A stretch of DNA of 34,642 nucleotides from an uncultured Alphaproteobacteria bacterium (GCA_944392265.1 CALXWC010000018.1:1-34642), one strand, 5' to 3'; positions 15,579 to 23,469 are shown, counted from the stretch's first letter. Translations and numbers: made by a program. The notes: generated by a model from the sequence alone, not told the origin.

Positions 15579-16241
15579 CTAGCGACACAATTTACTTTCA
15601 AAAGAATAATTACTTTTAGAATCCAGCTTGCTTTGTTCCAAAGCAAGCTCGTTTTTAAATACGGTCAAAATTTTATTAAATTTTTTATCAAATTCTTCCG
15701 TTAATCTATCTGTCGCAGCCTGAACTTCAAATCTGGATTTAACTTTTATCGGTTCCATTTCACGCATAATTTTTTTCGCGGCTCTCTGAAAATATGGTAA
15801 AAAATATTCCAAGGTCTTAATATTTATTCTTTGGTGAGTTTGTTCATGCAAAAGCACCAATTCATAACGGCAAGTTCCTTCCTTAAGGTCATTTGATACG
15901 AAAATAATCGGGTTAGAAAAACCAACAAATAAATCTAAATTTTGTGGAGCAACGCAATAGCCCTTACCACTGGGGAAAATTTTTGTTCCCAAACTATATT
16001 GGTGTTGTACGGTAACTAAAGCTAAACCGGCGGCAAAAAAAGTATGTTCTTTGTGCCCGTATTTTCTAGACAAAGCAGATATCTCATCCATATTTCTGGT
16101 AAAGTCATAAGATAGCTTTCCATATGAGGTCGAAAAATTAATACGAATATCATTGCCCAAAGATGTACAACTTCTGGCATCAATAGGATGAGAATAAAAA
16201 ATATTAAAACTAAATATTAATAAAAATAAAAACTTTTTCAT
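15579..16241 (-). CDS. Secreted HEQTH-motif protein, putative zinc metallopeptidase-like
   Basis: 220 aa with a signal peptide (about residues 1-22) and four cysteines in the mature part (25, 96, 124, 219). The only recognisable motif is LLHEQTHQR at residues 130-138, fitting HExxH, in which the two His bind zinc and the Glu is catalytic; the context (ELVLLHEQTH followed by a helix) is right for a metallopeptidase, and a glutamate in EPIKVKSRFEVQAA downstream could be a third ligand. Peptidase activity is inference. No SD is clear before ATG 16241. It diverges from the 16294 gene across a 52-bp gap that contains a palindrome. Confidence 0.8.
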   Translation of the reverse strand: MKKFLFLLIFSFNIFYSHPIDARSCTSLGNDIRINFSTSYGKLSYDFTRNMDEISALSRKYGHKEHTFFAAGLALVTVQHQYSLGTKIFPSGKGYCVAPQNLDLFVGFSNPIIFVSNDLKEGTCRYELVLLHEQTHQRINIKTLEYFLPYFQRAAKKIMREMEPIKVKSRFEVQAATDRLTEEFDKKFNKILTVFKNELALEQSKLDSKSNYSFESKLCR

Positions 16242-16246
16242 GATAT

Positions 16247-16273
16247 ACTATAATAAATAGAATTTATTATAGT
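16247..16273. promoter_or_regulatory. 27-bp inverted repeat between divergent secreted-protein genes
   Basis: ACTATAATAAAT (16247-16258), centre AGA, and its exact reverse complement at 16262-16273. It fills half of the 52-bp gap between the divergent starts at 16241 and 16294 and contains a TATAAT on each strand, so it may be a shared operator or back-to-back promoter. No good -35 is seen for either direction. Confidence 0.6.
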
Positions 16274-16293
16274 TCTCTTAACGAGGTAAAAAA

Positions 16294-16860
16294 ATGAATA
16301 AAAAATTTTTGACAAGCTTACTTTTTTTCTCGGCGATGACATCTGTTTGTTTTGCTCAATTGCCACAACCGTATGTAAGAAAAACGGTTAAGCCTAATTT
16401 TTTCATACCTGAAGGAGCCGTTGCCAATAGCAGGCCCGAAAGAGTTTTTATACCTCAATACCGACAAGGCAGTGATGAAACAACCAAACACATCTCCCGC
16501 CAAGAGAGTTCAGATAATTATAATGCACCTGTCCCGCAAAAAAGGAAATTGTCTCCTTATGCCTCTAAAAAACAAATTGAAGAAGCCAATGATGATACAA
16601 CATCACAAGCTAGTGAAGATAGCTCAGATACATATGAAGAATTTCCTTCAGAACAAAATGATTCAACACCCGAATACCAAAAAATGTATCAAGATTATCT
16701 AAAAGACTTAAACAATATTGCCAATGGCAAAGAAAGCAAATTAAAAGGTAATATTGAAGATGATCTAAGCGTCATGGATAGTGAAGACAGAATAGAAATT
16801 GATAAACAATTCAATAAACAAAGAGATGTAAAATCCCAAATCAACAAAGCTCTAAGATAA
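16294..16860 (+). CDS. Secreted low-complexity protein of unknown function
   Basis: 188 aa, signal peptide 1-21 (ending SVCFA). The mature part is hydrophilic, rich in Gln, Ser, Asp and Glu, with no cysteines and no clear fold: a Pro-containing N-terminal stretch, an acidic Ser/Thr/Asp segment (about residues 105-130) and a basic C terminus. Likely periplasmic or surface and partly disordered. GAGG is 7 nt before ATG. It converges on atpF with 2 bp between stops. I do not recognise a family. Confidence 0.8.
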   Translation: MNKKFLTSLLFFSAMTSVCFAQLPQPYVRKTVKPNFFIPEGAVANSRPERVFIPQYRQGSDETTKHISRQESSDNYNAPVPQKRKLSPYASKKQIEEANDDTTSQASEDSSDTYEEFPSEQNDSTPEYQKMYQDYLKDLNNIANGKESKLKGNIEDDLSVMDSEDRIEIDKQFNKQRDVKSQINKALR

Positions 16861-16862
16861 AA

Positions 16863-17384
16863 CTATTGAGCTTTGGGCAGTTTTTCAATTTTTGAAATAG
16901 AATTGGCAATGAGTTCATCTTGCGCTTTTGCATCCAAATTTTCTTGCAAAATTTGTTTCAAAGCTTTCATTGTTACATCTGTTGTAACATTAATAATTTC
17001 TTCTTGAGCTTTTGCTTTTGCCGCATTCAAGCGTTCATCAACTTCTTTTTCTCTAAGTTGCATCTCAAACTTTAATTTATCAAGACTGTTCTTCTTCAAA
17101 GCATTAATTTCTTTTTGAGATTTTTTCAAAATTTCATTAGCTTCCAAATCGGCGTTAACAAATTTGCGCTCATACTCAACTAACAAACGTTGAGCATCAT
17201 CTTTCAAATTTGCGGCATCACTGATTTCTTTAATAATAGAATCAACGCGTTTTTGCAGCATATTTTTAACCATTTTTGCAACCGGATATGCCAACAGAGC
17301 AACCACTAACACAAAGGCCACTGAAACCCAAAATTCAGGACTTTGGATTAAAACTTCATGTACTTCATTTTCAGCGACAACCAT
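16863..17384 (-). CDS. atpF: ATP synthase F0 subunit b
   Basis: 173-aa stator subunit: N-terminal membrane helix (about residues 17-36, WVSVAFVLVVALLAYPVAKMV) followed by a long charged helix that dimerises with b' and links F0 to F1. ATG 17384 is chosen because GGAG lies 6 nt upstream; a TTG one codon earlier is not needed. Last gene of the F0 operon, 20 bp after atpF'. A b plus b' pair is usual in Alphaproteobacteria. Confidence 0.94.
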   Translation of the reverse strand: MVVAENEVHEVLIQSPEFWVSVAFVLVVALLAYPVAKMVKNMLQKRVDSIIKEISDAANLKDDAQRLLVEYERKFVNADLEANEILKKSQKEINALKKNSLDKLKFEMQLREKEVDERLNAAKAKAQEEIINVTTDVTMKALKQILQENLDAKAQDELIANSISKIEKLPKAQ

Positions 17385-17407
17385 CAAACGCTCCTATAAT
17401 TGCAAAT

Positions 17408-17893
17408 TTAGTTTTTCAAAATATCACTTACAGTTTTTTCAACCACATGGGCAGAAACAGACTTAGCTCCGACTTTGGGCAAAATTTCAGTAACCAAATC
17501 TTGAGAAAGTTTTTTAACATCATTCAAAACTTTTTTCTGAGAAGCCAACAACTGAGCCTCACCGTCAACCAATTTTGCATTTAGTTTTTCAGCAAGTTCA
17601 TTTTGTTTTTTCTCCACATATTCTTTCATCTCTTTTTTAGAAACATCAATAGAAGCATTAGCCTCTTTTTTCGCTTGTTCCAATGCGGTTTGATATTTCT
17701 GCAAAGAAGCGGCAGCTTGCTCTTTTAAGTCATTTGCTTTCACCAAATAATCATCAATTTTTCTTTGGCGATGTGCCAAAATATTTGAGATTTTTGGAAT
17801 AAATATTTTGCTCATAAAAAAGAGCATTACAAAAAAGCAAACACAGAGCCAGAAGAACTGGGAGAGAAACCATGTCGTATCTAACTGTGGCAT
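17408..17893 (-). CDS. atpF': ATP synthase F0 subunit b'
   Basis: 161 aa. The N-terminal helix WFLSQFFWLCVCFFVMLFFMSKIFIPKI anchors it in the membrane; the rest is a long Lys/Glu/Ala helix like that of subunit b. The start MPQLDTTW is set by GGAG 6 nt upstream of ATG 17893; an in-frame TTG four codons earlier overlaps that SD. Lies between atpE and atpF in the usual alphaproteobacterial order. Confidence 0.94.
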   Translation of the reverse strand: MPQLDTTWFLSQFFWLCVCFFVMLFFMSKIFIPKISNILAHRQRKIDDYLVKANDLKEQAAASLQKYQTALEQAKKEANASIDVSKKEMKEYVEKKQNELAEKLNAKLVDGEAQLLASQKKVLNDVKKLSQDLVTEILPKVGAKSVSAHVVEKTVSDILKN

Positions 17894-17954
17894 AAAAAAC
17901 TCCAATCATCAAGAGTTTGAACGGCAGCTAAACCGCCGTTCAAACCTAAATTTA

Positions 17955-18176
17955 TTATTGACCAGTAAGCATAACCAAAGCAATAACCAATGCATACAAA
18001 GCAATAGCTTCAACAGCGGCGAAACCGGCCCAACCATAAATATCAACATCTTTTTTAACTTGTGGGTTGCGACCAACCGTAGAAATGATTGTTGTCCAAA
18101 CTTGAGACACACCCCAAGCGGCAGCCATCATTGACAAAGCGCACATACCGGCGCCGATATAAGCCATAGGTTCCAT
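17955..18176 (-). CDS. atpE: ATP synthase F0 subunit c
   Basis: 73-aa rotor subunit: two membrane helices joined by the polar loop RNPQ (residues 36-39). The ion-binding carboxylate is Glu56 in FAAVEAIALY. The residue after it is Ala, not Ser/Thr, which argues for H+ rather than Na+ coupling. The helix-1 glycine motif is degenerate: the stretch CALSMMAAAWGVSQ has Ser, Ala, Gly, Ser where alphaproteobacterial relatives usually carry Gly. ATG 18176 has GGAG 9 nt upstream; an in-frame ATG at 18191 overlaps that SD and is less likely. Confidence 0.95.
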   Translation of the reverse strand: MEPMAYIGAGMCALSMMAAAWGVSQVWTTIISTVGRNPQVKKDVDIYGWAGFAAVEAIALYALVIALVMLTGQ

Positions 18177-18243
18177 TTTAATAATCTCCATAAAATAACA
18201 TTAACCCAAAACACAACATAATTATAACTGAGCTGTTTTTGCT

Positions 18244-18966
18244 TTAGTGGCTATGGATAGCATCACTTAAATAAATACAGCTTAGAACGGTATATATAAA
18301 TGCTTGTAACAAGGCGATAAAAATTTCAAACACCACGATACAACCATCAAAAACCAAAGGTATAACACCGCCTAATCCCATAACAAATACAAAACCGGCA
18401 ATAATTTTAAGCATAATATGTCCAACGGTCATATTTGCAACCAAACGAACTGTAAGGCTAAACGGTTTTGAGAGATATGAAATTGTTTCAATCGGAATAA
18501 TCAATGGTCCCAACATAGGCGGAATACCTTTGGGCATAAAAGTTCTAAAAAATCCCCATTTTTTATGATAAACGGCAATCATCACATTATATAGCAAAGC
18601 AATCAATGACAAACCGCCCACAGCTGCCAAATGCGATGTAAAGGTAAATGCATAGGGAAACAATCCCAACAAGTTACCAAAAGCCACAAACAAGAAAAGT
18701 GTAAAGATGAATGGAAAATAACGTAAAGCAGTAGGGCCTGCATTTTCCTTTAACAAATTACTGACAAATTCATACAATACTTCCGGAATTGACTGCGCAA
18801 TAGATGGAACGATTGTTCTTTTTTTCAAACAAAAAGCAAAAAGAACTAAGCAACTTAAAACCGCCAAAACCATGAACAAAGAAGAATTTGTAAACGAAAT
18901 ATCATAACCTTCCACTTTAATTGGAATTATCGGTTTAATATTAAACTGTTCCATTGGGTTTGACAT
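18244..18966 (-). CDS. atpB: ATP synthase F0 subunit a
   Basis: 240-aa membrane subunit forming the proton half-channels against the c-ring. The essential arginine is R174 in SLTVRLVANMTVGH; FGNLLGLFPYAFTFTSH in the middle and the C-terminal LLQAFIYTVLSCIYLSDA are typical. GGAG lies 8 nt before ATG. It starts 5 bp after atpI, indicating one operon. Confidence 0.96.
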   Translation of the reverse strand: MSNPMEQFNIKPIIPIKVEGYDISFTNSSLFMVLAVLSCLVLFAFCLKKRTIVPSIAQSIPEVLYEFVSNLLKENAGPTALRYFPFIFTLFLFVAFGNLLGLFPYAFTFTSHLAAVGGLSLIALLYNVMIAVYHKKWGFFRTFMPKGIPPMLGPLIIPIETISYLSKPFSLTVRLVANMTVGHIMLKIIAGFVFVMGLGGVIPLVFDGCIVVFEIFIALLQAFIYTVLSCIYLSDAIHSH

Positions 18967-18971
18967 AAACT

Positions 18972-19277
18972 TTACTCCCCTTCTTTTTCCTGAGCTTTGG
19001 CAAATTTATACACATTTAATACACCGGCAGCTCCACCCAAAAGCAGAAAAACAATCAGCATCAAAGGTGTTGTTGATAACCAACTATCCAAGGCATAGCC
19101 CAAACCGGCACCCACTAAAACCCCTGATACGAGTTCCACACCAACCCGAAGTCCTACTTGTGAAAATCGAACAAAAGCATTATCAGAGACTTTTTTCTCC
19201 ATATTTTTTAGCCTTTGAGCATTCAGCTTTTTAATTCTTTCATCAATTTTCTGTAAGTCTTCAGGCAATTTTTGCAT
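18972..19277 (-). CDS. atpI: AtpI/AtpZ-family ATP synthase accessory protein
   Basis: 101 aa: a basic helical N terminus, then two membrane helices (GVELVSGVLVGAGLGYALDSWL and PLMLIVFLLLGGAAGVLNVYKF), as in the ATPase gene 1 family that precedes F0 genes and helps c-ring assembly or Mg2+/Ca2+ transport. GAGG sits 7 nt before ATG 19277. First gene of the F0 operon, 42 bp after the DsbA-like gene. Confidence 0.92.
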   Translation of the reverse strand: MQKLPEDLQKIDERIKKLNAQRLKNMEKKVSDNAFVRFSQVGLRVGVELVSGVLVGAGLGYALDSWLSTTPLMLIVFLLLGGAAGVLNVYKFAKAQEKEGE

Positions 19278-19319
19278 TTTTATACCTCTATAATATAGGT
19301 CAGACTTGTTAACGAAAGA

Positions 19320-20051
19320 CTAATTTTTTGTATTATTTAGATATTTTTGAATCAATTGCTCAAGGGTTTTAACATCAGGTGCTCCGTAAATAATTTCTCT
19401 GCCTTTAACGCTAGAAATTACAAAAGACGGTGTTCCTGAAATTCCCAAATTAGCAATAGCGAACTGACGTTTTTCCATAATTTGTTCAGCCACTTCCTTA
19501 TCTTGCATACAAGCTTTTGCGTTTTCTTCATTCAAACCAAAAGCTTTTGCATATTTAATAAAGGTTTCATTTGGATTAGACTTTAAGCCCCACTCTCTTT
19601 GTTTTGCAAAAAGCATATCACTGAATTCAAAAAACTTATTTCCGCTGAAGCAGTGAGCCAGCAAAGAAGCTTGCATAGAATTTCTATCTAAAGGGAAATC
19701 GCTAAAGACAACGCGTAAAATACCCGTATCAATATATTTTTTCTTAATTTCAGGCAAAGTCTTCAACTGAAATTCTGCACAATGGTAGCAGCCATAAGAA
19801 GAAAATTCATAAAGTGTGACCTTGGCTTTATTGCTACCAAGTTGCGGACCCCACGGAATAAGAAGATTCGGCGCAATTTTTCCGTTTTGCTCATTTTTTT
19901 GAGCAGCATTAGCCGGAGCAACCAATTCGATTCGTCCATCAGGATAAAAAACAAATCCTTTAAAAGACAAATACATTCCGAGTGTTAAAACAAAAACAAC
20001 TACAGACGCAACTAAAGCGCTTATTTTTTTTATTATATTTTCAAAATTCAT
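19320..20051 (-). CDS. DsbA-family thiol:disulfide oxidoreductase
   Basis: 243 aa. An N-terminal membrane helix or uncleaved signal (residues 12-31) places a thioredoxin-fold domain in the periplasm. The active site is CYHC (88-91) in YEFSSYGCYHCAEF, and the cis-Pro loop is GISGTPSF. The insertion between them is helical, as in DsbA. It belongs to the thioredoxin_4/BdbD-like group that in Alphaproteobacteria follows dciA. It could oxidise the Cys-bearing secreted proteins encoded nearby (inference). It starts 6 bp after dciA. Confidence 0.92.
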   Translation of the reverse strand: MNFENIIKKISALVASVVVFVLTLGMYLSFKGFVFYPDGRIELVAPANAAQKNEQNGKIAPNLLIPWGPQLGSNKAKVTLYEFSSYGCYHCAEFQLKTLPEIKKKYIDTGILRVVFSDFPLDRNSMQASLLAHCFSGNKFFEFSDMLFAKQREWGLKSNPNETFIKYAKAFGLNEENAKACMQDKEVAEQIMEKRQFAIANLGISGTPSFVISSVKGREIIYGAPDVKTLEQLIQKYLNNTKN

Positions 20052-20057
20052 TTTATA

Positions 20058-20603
20058 TTACTTTTCCTTAATATGAGATTCGTTAAAGATACTATGTCCT
20101 AATTTTATTAAAATTTCTTTTAATTTTTGATTTTTTATATCGTCTGCGAGCATTTCAATATAATTTTGCTCTTCATTTGTCACATAATTTAGATTTTTTT
20201 TCACATCTTGAATTTTGCTATCTTCAATCGGCATCGCACTATTTTGAATAATCTTAATTCCGCAAACTGCTTTATATCCAAAATAGGCATTAATTTTTTC
20301 CAGAATAAATTTTTCCCGATGAGCAATTTCCAAAGCAAAAGCACCGCTTGGCACTTGCAAATGCAAGACGGCATTTGTTTTTTCATTTTTTTGAAAACTA
20401 ATTTTTAAAGGCAAACTATATTGCGCCAATTCAGCTCCGACAATCTTATCCCAATTGGTCAAAATATCTATTTCCATAAACCCTTTTTTTCCAAAAAGCT
20501 GTTTAACCAAAGGAGACATGGTTTTAGACAAAGCCGTTAAATCGAACGTGCTTCGCTCATTATCGGGCGCAGGCCTTTTTATGTCAAAATCATATTCATT
20601 CAT
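20058..20603 (-). CDS. dciA: DciA-like protein (DUF721), replicative helicase loader family
   Basis: 181 aa. The N-terminal half carries the DUF721/DciA signature: a KQLFGKKGF-type segment, ILTNWDKIVGAELAQYSLPLKI, then a beta-hairpin ending in VPSGAFALEIAHREKFILEKINAYFGY. DciA interacts with DnaB helicase in bacteria lacking DnaC/DnaI. The C terminus is a charged extension. Pairing with a DsbA-like gene is common in Alphaproteobacteria. No clear SD precedes ATG 20603. It diverges from fliO over 100 bp. Confidence 0.85.
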   Translation of the reverse strand: MNEYDFDIKRPAPDNERSTFDLTALSKTMSPLVKQLFGKKGFMEIDILTNWDKIVGAELAQYSLPLKISFQKNEKTNAVLHLQVPSGAFALEIAHREKFILEKINAYFGYKAVCGIKIIQNSAMPIEDSKIQDVKKNLNYVTNEEQNYIEMLADDIKNQKLKEILIKLGHSIFNESHIKEK

Positions 20604-20629
20604 AAGCTTGAACTTAACAAGAAACTATC

Positions 20630-20678
20630 AACAAAGCAACAGCTGTTTATTGCTTTGTTATAATAAGATGTCTATAAT
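20630..20678 (+). promoter_or_regulatory. fliO promoter with an overlapping operator-like inverted repeat
   Basis: A perfect inverted repeat, AACAAAGCAA (20630-20639) and TTGCTTTGTT (20650-20659), has a 10-nt centre beginning with CAGCTG. Its right arm contains a -35-like TTGCTT (20650-20655), which is 17 nt before TATAAT (20673-20678). The geometry suits a regulator that controls access to the promoter of fliOP. TTAA-N7-TTAA (20688-20702), resembling a CtrA site, follows, but that pattern is frequent in A+T-rich DNA. Confidence 0.55.
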
Positions 20679-20703
20679 GCGTGAAGATTAAGATGAGGTT
20701 AAA

Positions 20704-20994
20704 ATGGATTGGATTCAATTTTTGCAAGCACTAATGGCTTTGGTCTTTGTATTAGGTCTTTTGTTTTTAACAACATGGGGCATTAAATACATTGAGCAAA
20801 AAAGTCGCTTCTTGAAAAAAATAAATAAAAAAGACCGCTTAAATATTGTTGAAATAAAAAGAATTGATACAAAAAATATGTTGGTCTTAATCCAAAGAGA
20901 TGACACGCAACACCTGATATTGGTCGGACAAAATTCACAAGTTATTGAAACCAATATTCCGTTAAAAGAAGAAGGTAAGATTAATGAGAAATAA
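20704..20994 (+). CDS. fliO: Flagellar biosynthesis protein FliO
   Basis: 96 aa: one N-terminal membrane helix (about residues 8-26, ALMALVFVLGLLFLTTWGI) and a small cytoplasmic domain with VEIKRIDTKNMLVLIQRDDTQHLILVG, the FliO/FliZ signature. It assists assembly of FliP into the flagellar type III export gate. GAGG lies 3-6 nt before ATG 20704. Its end overlaps fliP by 11 nt, supporting translational coupling. Confidence 0.88.
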   Translation: MDWIQFLQALMALVFVLGLLFLTTWGIKYIEQKSRFLKKINKKDRLNIVEIKRIDTKNMLVLIQRDDTQHLILVGQNSQVIETNIPLKEEGKINEK

Positions 20995-21727
20995 AAAAAA
21001 TCTGCTGATTTCAGTTTTCTTAGGTCTTTTGTGTATTCTGTATACAGATTCTGCTCTGGCACAAAGTATCAGCCTAAACATCGGCGATAATCCAACCGGT
21101 TCGGCCACCTCCAGAATTTTTAACGTCATTATGATGATTACGGTACTTTCCGTTGCACCGTCTATCTTAATTATGATGACCTCATTTACCCGATTGATTG
21201 TGGTCTTTTCCATCACCAGAAGTGCCTTGGCAACCAACTCCACCCCTCCAAACATGGTTTTGGTTTCTTTAGCATTATTTTTAAGCTTATTTATTATGGC
21301 GCCCACCATGGAAAAAGCTTGGGATCAAGGATTGGAACCTATGTTTGAAGAAAAATTAGACACGATGGAAGGCTTAGAAAAAGCATCTGTTCCATTCAAA
21401 GAATTTATGATAAAAAACACCCGAGAAAAAGACTTGCTATTGTTTAGTGACTTAAGTCAGGAAAAACCTAAAAACATCAAAGAAACATCTTTGAAAACCG
21501 TTATTCCGGCATTTATGATAAGCGAATTAAGACGCGCCTTTGAGATTGGCTTTTTAATTTACATCCCGTTCTTAATTATTGATATGGTGATAGCTTCCGT
21601 GCTCATGTCTATGGGTATGATGATGTTGCCGCCAACCGTTCTGGCCTTGCCGTTTAAGATTATCTTTTTTGTTTTAATAGACGGGTGGTATATGCTAGCC
21701 GGTTCACTGATAAACTCATTTCATTAA
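20984..21727 (+). CDS. fliP: Flagellar export gate protein FliP
   Basis: 247 aa. A signal peptide (1-26, ending ALA) is followed by the conserved membrane core: ILIMMTSFTRLIVVFSITRSALAT, STPPNMVLVSLALFLSLFIMAPTM, then after a periplasmic loop IPAFMISELRRAFEIGFLIYIPFLIIDMV and the C-terminal PPTVLALPFKIIFFVLIDGW. FliP forms the export gate with FliQ and FliR. fliQ is not next in line: a terminator follows directly, so the other gate genes lie elsewhere. Confidence 0.97.
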   Translation: MRNKKNLLISVFLGLLCILYTDSALAQSISLNIGDNPTGSATSRIFNVIMMITVLSVAPSILIMMTSFTRLIVVFSITRSALATNSTPPNMVLVSLALFLSLFIMAPTMEKAWDQGLEPMFEEKLDTMEGLEKASVPFKEFMIKNTREKDLLLFSDLSQEKPKNIKETSLKTVIPAFMISELRRAFEIGFLIYIPFLIIDMVIASVLMSMGMMMLPPTVLALPFKIIFFVLIDGWYMLAGSLINSFH

Positions 21728-21728
21728 C

Positions 21729-21761
21729 AAAAAAAGCCATGTAAAAAACATGGCTTTTTTT
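21729..21761. terminator. Terminator between convergent fliP and pheA
   Basis: A7 then GCCATGT pairs with ACATGGC around a short A-loop, followed by T7. Flanking A- and T-runs allow use in both directions; it ends the fliOP transcript at once and also lies just past the pheA stop. Confidence 0.92.
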
Positions 21762-21776
21762 ATAAAAACTTTTGCT

Positions 21777-22619
21777 CTAGTCGCCCATTATACGTCTTTT
21801 CATATGGGCGGGGTATGTTCCTAGAATATGCACATAATCTGCAAAGAACTTAAGTTCGATAAGTGCATTTTGGAAAGATTTTTGCGCCGGATGAGCTTCA
21901 ACCTCCAAATAAAATTGAGCAGAAACAAACTTGCCATCCAACAAATAACTTTCCAATTTAGTGATATTAATCCCGTTGGTTGCAAAACCGCCTAAGGCTT
22001 TATACAAAGATGCCGGAATATTCTTAGCCTTGAAAATAAAAGAGGTAATATAATCTTCGCCATCATATTCGGGAATCATTTCTTCACGAGACATAATCAA
22101 AAAACGAGTGGTATTATTGGAAGCATTTTCAATATTAGGGGCCAAAACATCCAAGCCATAAATTTCTCCGGCCAATTTGGAAGCAATTGCCGCAAAAGAC
22201 TTATCTTGAGCCTTTGCCACATCGTCACAAGACTTTGCCGTATCAATACGCGCAATCGGCGTCATATGATGATTTTTCAAAAATTCAGAACATTGAGCCA
22301 AAGCTTGCGGGTGAGATGAAACCGTTTTAATGTCTTCTAACTTTGCTCCTTTAACACCCAACAGCTGATGTTCTACACGCAAAAAGAACTCTCCGACAAT
22401 ATGCAAGCCCGTTTTAGGAAGGAGCATATGCACGTCAGAAACACGTCCGGCATTAGAATTCTCAACAGGGATCATCGCAAAATCAGCCTCTCCGTTTTGT
22501 ACCATATTCATGGCAATTTCAAAAGTTTCACACGCAATATACTCTTGATTTGGATAAACTTGCATGGCCGCAATGTTAGAATACGCACCGGCCACTCCCT
22601 GATAAGTAATTTTCAACAT
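21777..22619 (-). CDS. pheA: Prephenate dehydratase (with ACT domain)
   Basis: 280-aa monofunctional enzyme converting prephenate to phenylpyruvate in phenylalanine synthesis. The catalytic domain shows YQGVAGAYSNIAA at the start, FAMIPVENSNAGRVSDV in the middle and NNTTRFLI, whose Thr-Arg-Phe is the hallmark catalytic motif. The C-terminal ACT regulatory domain begins about residue 190 (TSFIFKAKNIPASLYKALGGFATNGINITKLESYL); the usual ESRP-type Phe-binding motif reads ESYL here, which may alter feedback inhibition. GAGG lies 7 nt before ATG. A kdsB terminator directly upstream means it needs its own promoter. Confidence 0.96.
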   Translation of the reverse strand: MLKITYQGVAGAYSNIAAMQVYPNQEYIACETFEIAMNMVQNGEADFAMIPVENSNAGRVSDVHMLLPKTGLHIVGEFFLRVEHQLLGVKGAKLEDIKTVSSHPQALAQCSEFLKNHHMTPIARIDTAKSCDDVAKAQDKSFAAIASKLAGEIYGLDVLAPNIENASNNTTRFLIMSREEMIPEYDGEDYITSFIFKAKNIPASLYKALGGFATNGINITKLESYLLDGKFVSAQFYLEVEAHPAQKSFQNALIELKFFADYVHILGTYPAHMKRRIMGD

Positions 22620-22640
22620 CTCTTTTCCTCAATAAAAAAA

Positions 22641-22682
22641 CATAAAAAAAGGTATTGGAAAGTTTTATTTTCCAATACCTTT
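22641..22682 (-). terminator. Terminator after kdsB
   Basis: On the minus strand AAAGGTATTGGAAA pairs with TTTCCAATACCTTT around a short loop and is followed by a T-rich run. It lies between the kdsB stop (22696) and the pheA start (22619). Confidence 0.9.
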
Positions 22683-22695
22683 GAATTAAAAAAAA

Positions 22696-23469
22696 TTATT
22701 TAATATATTTCAAAGCTTCAGTTAACTCTTCCGGAGTATTAATATCCGCAGGAGCTCTTTCATCCAAAACCATTTTGCTAATAATTTTAGCTCTGATAGT
22801 CATACCATTTTCCAAAGCTCTGAGTTGTTCCAAAGATTCACGGTTTTCCAAAACACCAACCGGATACTCTACAAATTTTTTCAAAGAAGCAGCTTTGTAA
22901 ACATAAATGCCAATGTGATGATACAAATCTTGATTTTTGCATTTTTCAGGATTGCGAGTATAAGGAGCAACGGCACGTGTAAAGTACAAACAACGGCCTT
23001 CTGTTTCACCTTCACGCAAACCCATCACGATTTTAACATTAGTTGGATTTTCGGCATCTTCTTTAGTTTTAAATACCATACCGCAAGTTGCAATATCACA
23101 ATCTGTGCGTTCTATCATTTCAATCAATTCATTATTAACTTTCGGATCAACATTCAAACCATCGCCTTGGAAGTTAACAACGATATCATATTTATCTCCA
23201 TTTGGGTCAAGTTCTTTTAATGCGGCGGCAATACGGTCTGTTCCGGACGGAAGAGACGGATCTGTCAAAATTGCTTTTGCACCAAACTTAGCGCATTCAT
23301 CAACAATTGACTGATCTCCTGCAGCAACAACCACATCACCGGGAACAAACTTGCGTACATTTTCATAAACACGCTGAATAAGTGTTTTACCGTTAATATC
23401 GATTAAAGGTTTATTTGGCAAGCGAGTTGATGCCATACGTGTCGGAATCATGGTAACAATTTTAGACAT
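22696..23469 (-). CDS. kdsB: 3-deoxy-manno-octulosonate cytidylyltransferase (CMP-Kdo synthetase)
   Basis: 257 aa. Activates Kdo with CTP for lipopolysaccharide core synthesis. The N-terminal TMIPTRMASTRLPNKPL is the nucleotide-binding signature; NFQGDGLNVDP corresponds to the QGD metal-binding block, and RAVAPYTRN, YHHIGIYVY and LEQLRALENG are further family motifs. Start at ATG 23469 (MSKIVTMIP), with AAGG 9 nt upstream; in-frame codons farther upstream would add a non-conserved extension. It diverges from queA. Confidence 0.96.
   Translation of the reverse strand: MSKIVTMIPTRMASTRLPNKPLIDINGKTLIQRVYENVRKFVPGDVVVAAGDQSIVDECAKFGAKAILTDPSLPSGTDRIAAALKELDPNGDKYDIVVNFQGDGLNVDPKVNNELIEMIERTDCDIATCGMVFKTKEDAENPTNVKIVMGLREGETEGRCLYFTRAVAPYTRNPEKCKNQDLYHHIGIYVYKAASLKKFVEYPVGVLENRESLEQLRALENGMTIRAKIISKMVLDERAPADINTPEELTEALKYIK

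Noticed and set aside
17955..18176. Sodium-driven ATP synthase
   Set aside because: Glu56 is followed by Ala instead of the Ser/Thr needed for Na+ coordination, although a Tyr five residues on matches Na+ types.
20688..20702. TTAA-N7-TTAA as a definite CtrA box
   Set aside because: In DNA this rich in A+T several such matches are expected in a window of this size, and it overlaps the SD; kept only as a side remark.
22641..22682. Attenuator with a Phe-rich leader peptide for pheA
   Set aside because: The hairpin lies just after kdsB and no Phe-rich leader ORF or alternative antiterminator stem is evident; it reads as a plain terminator.
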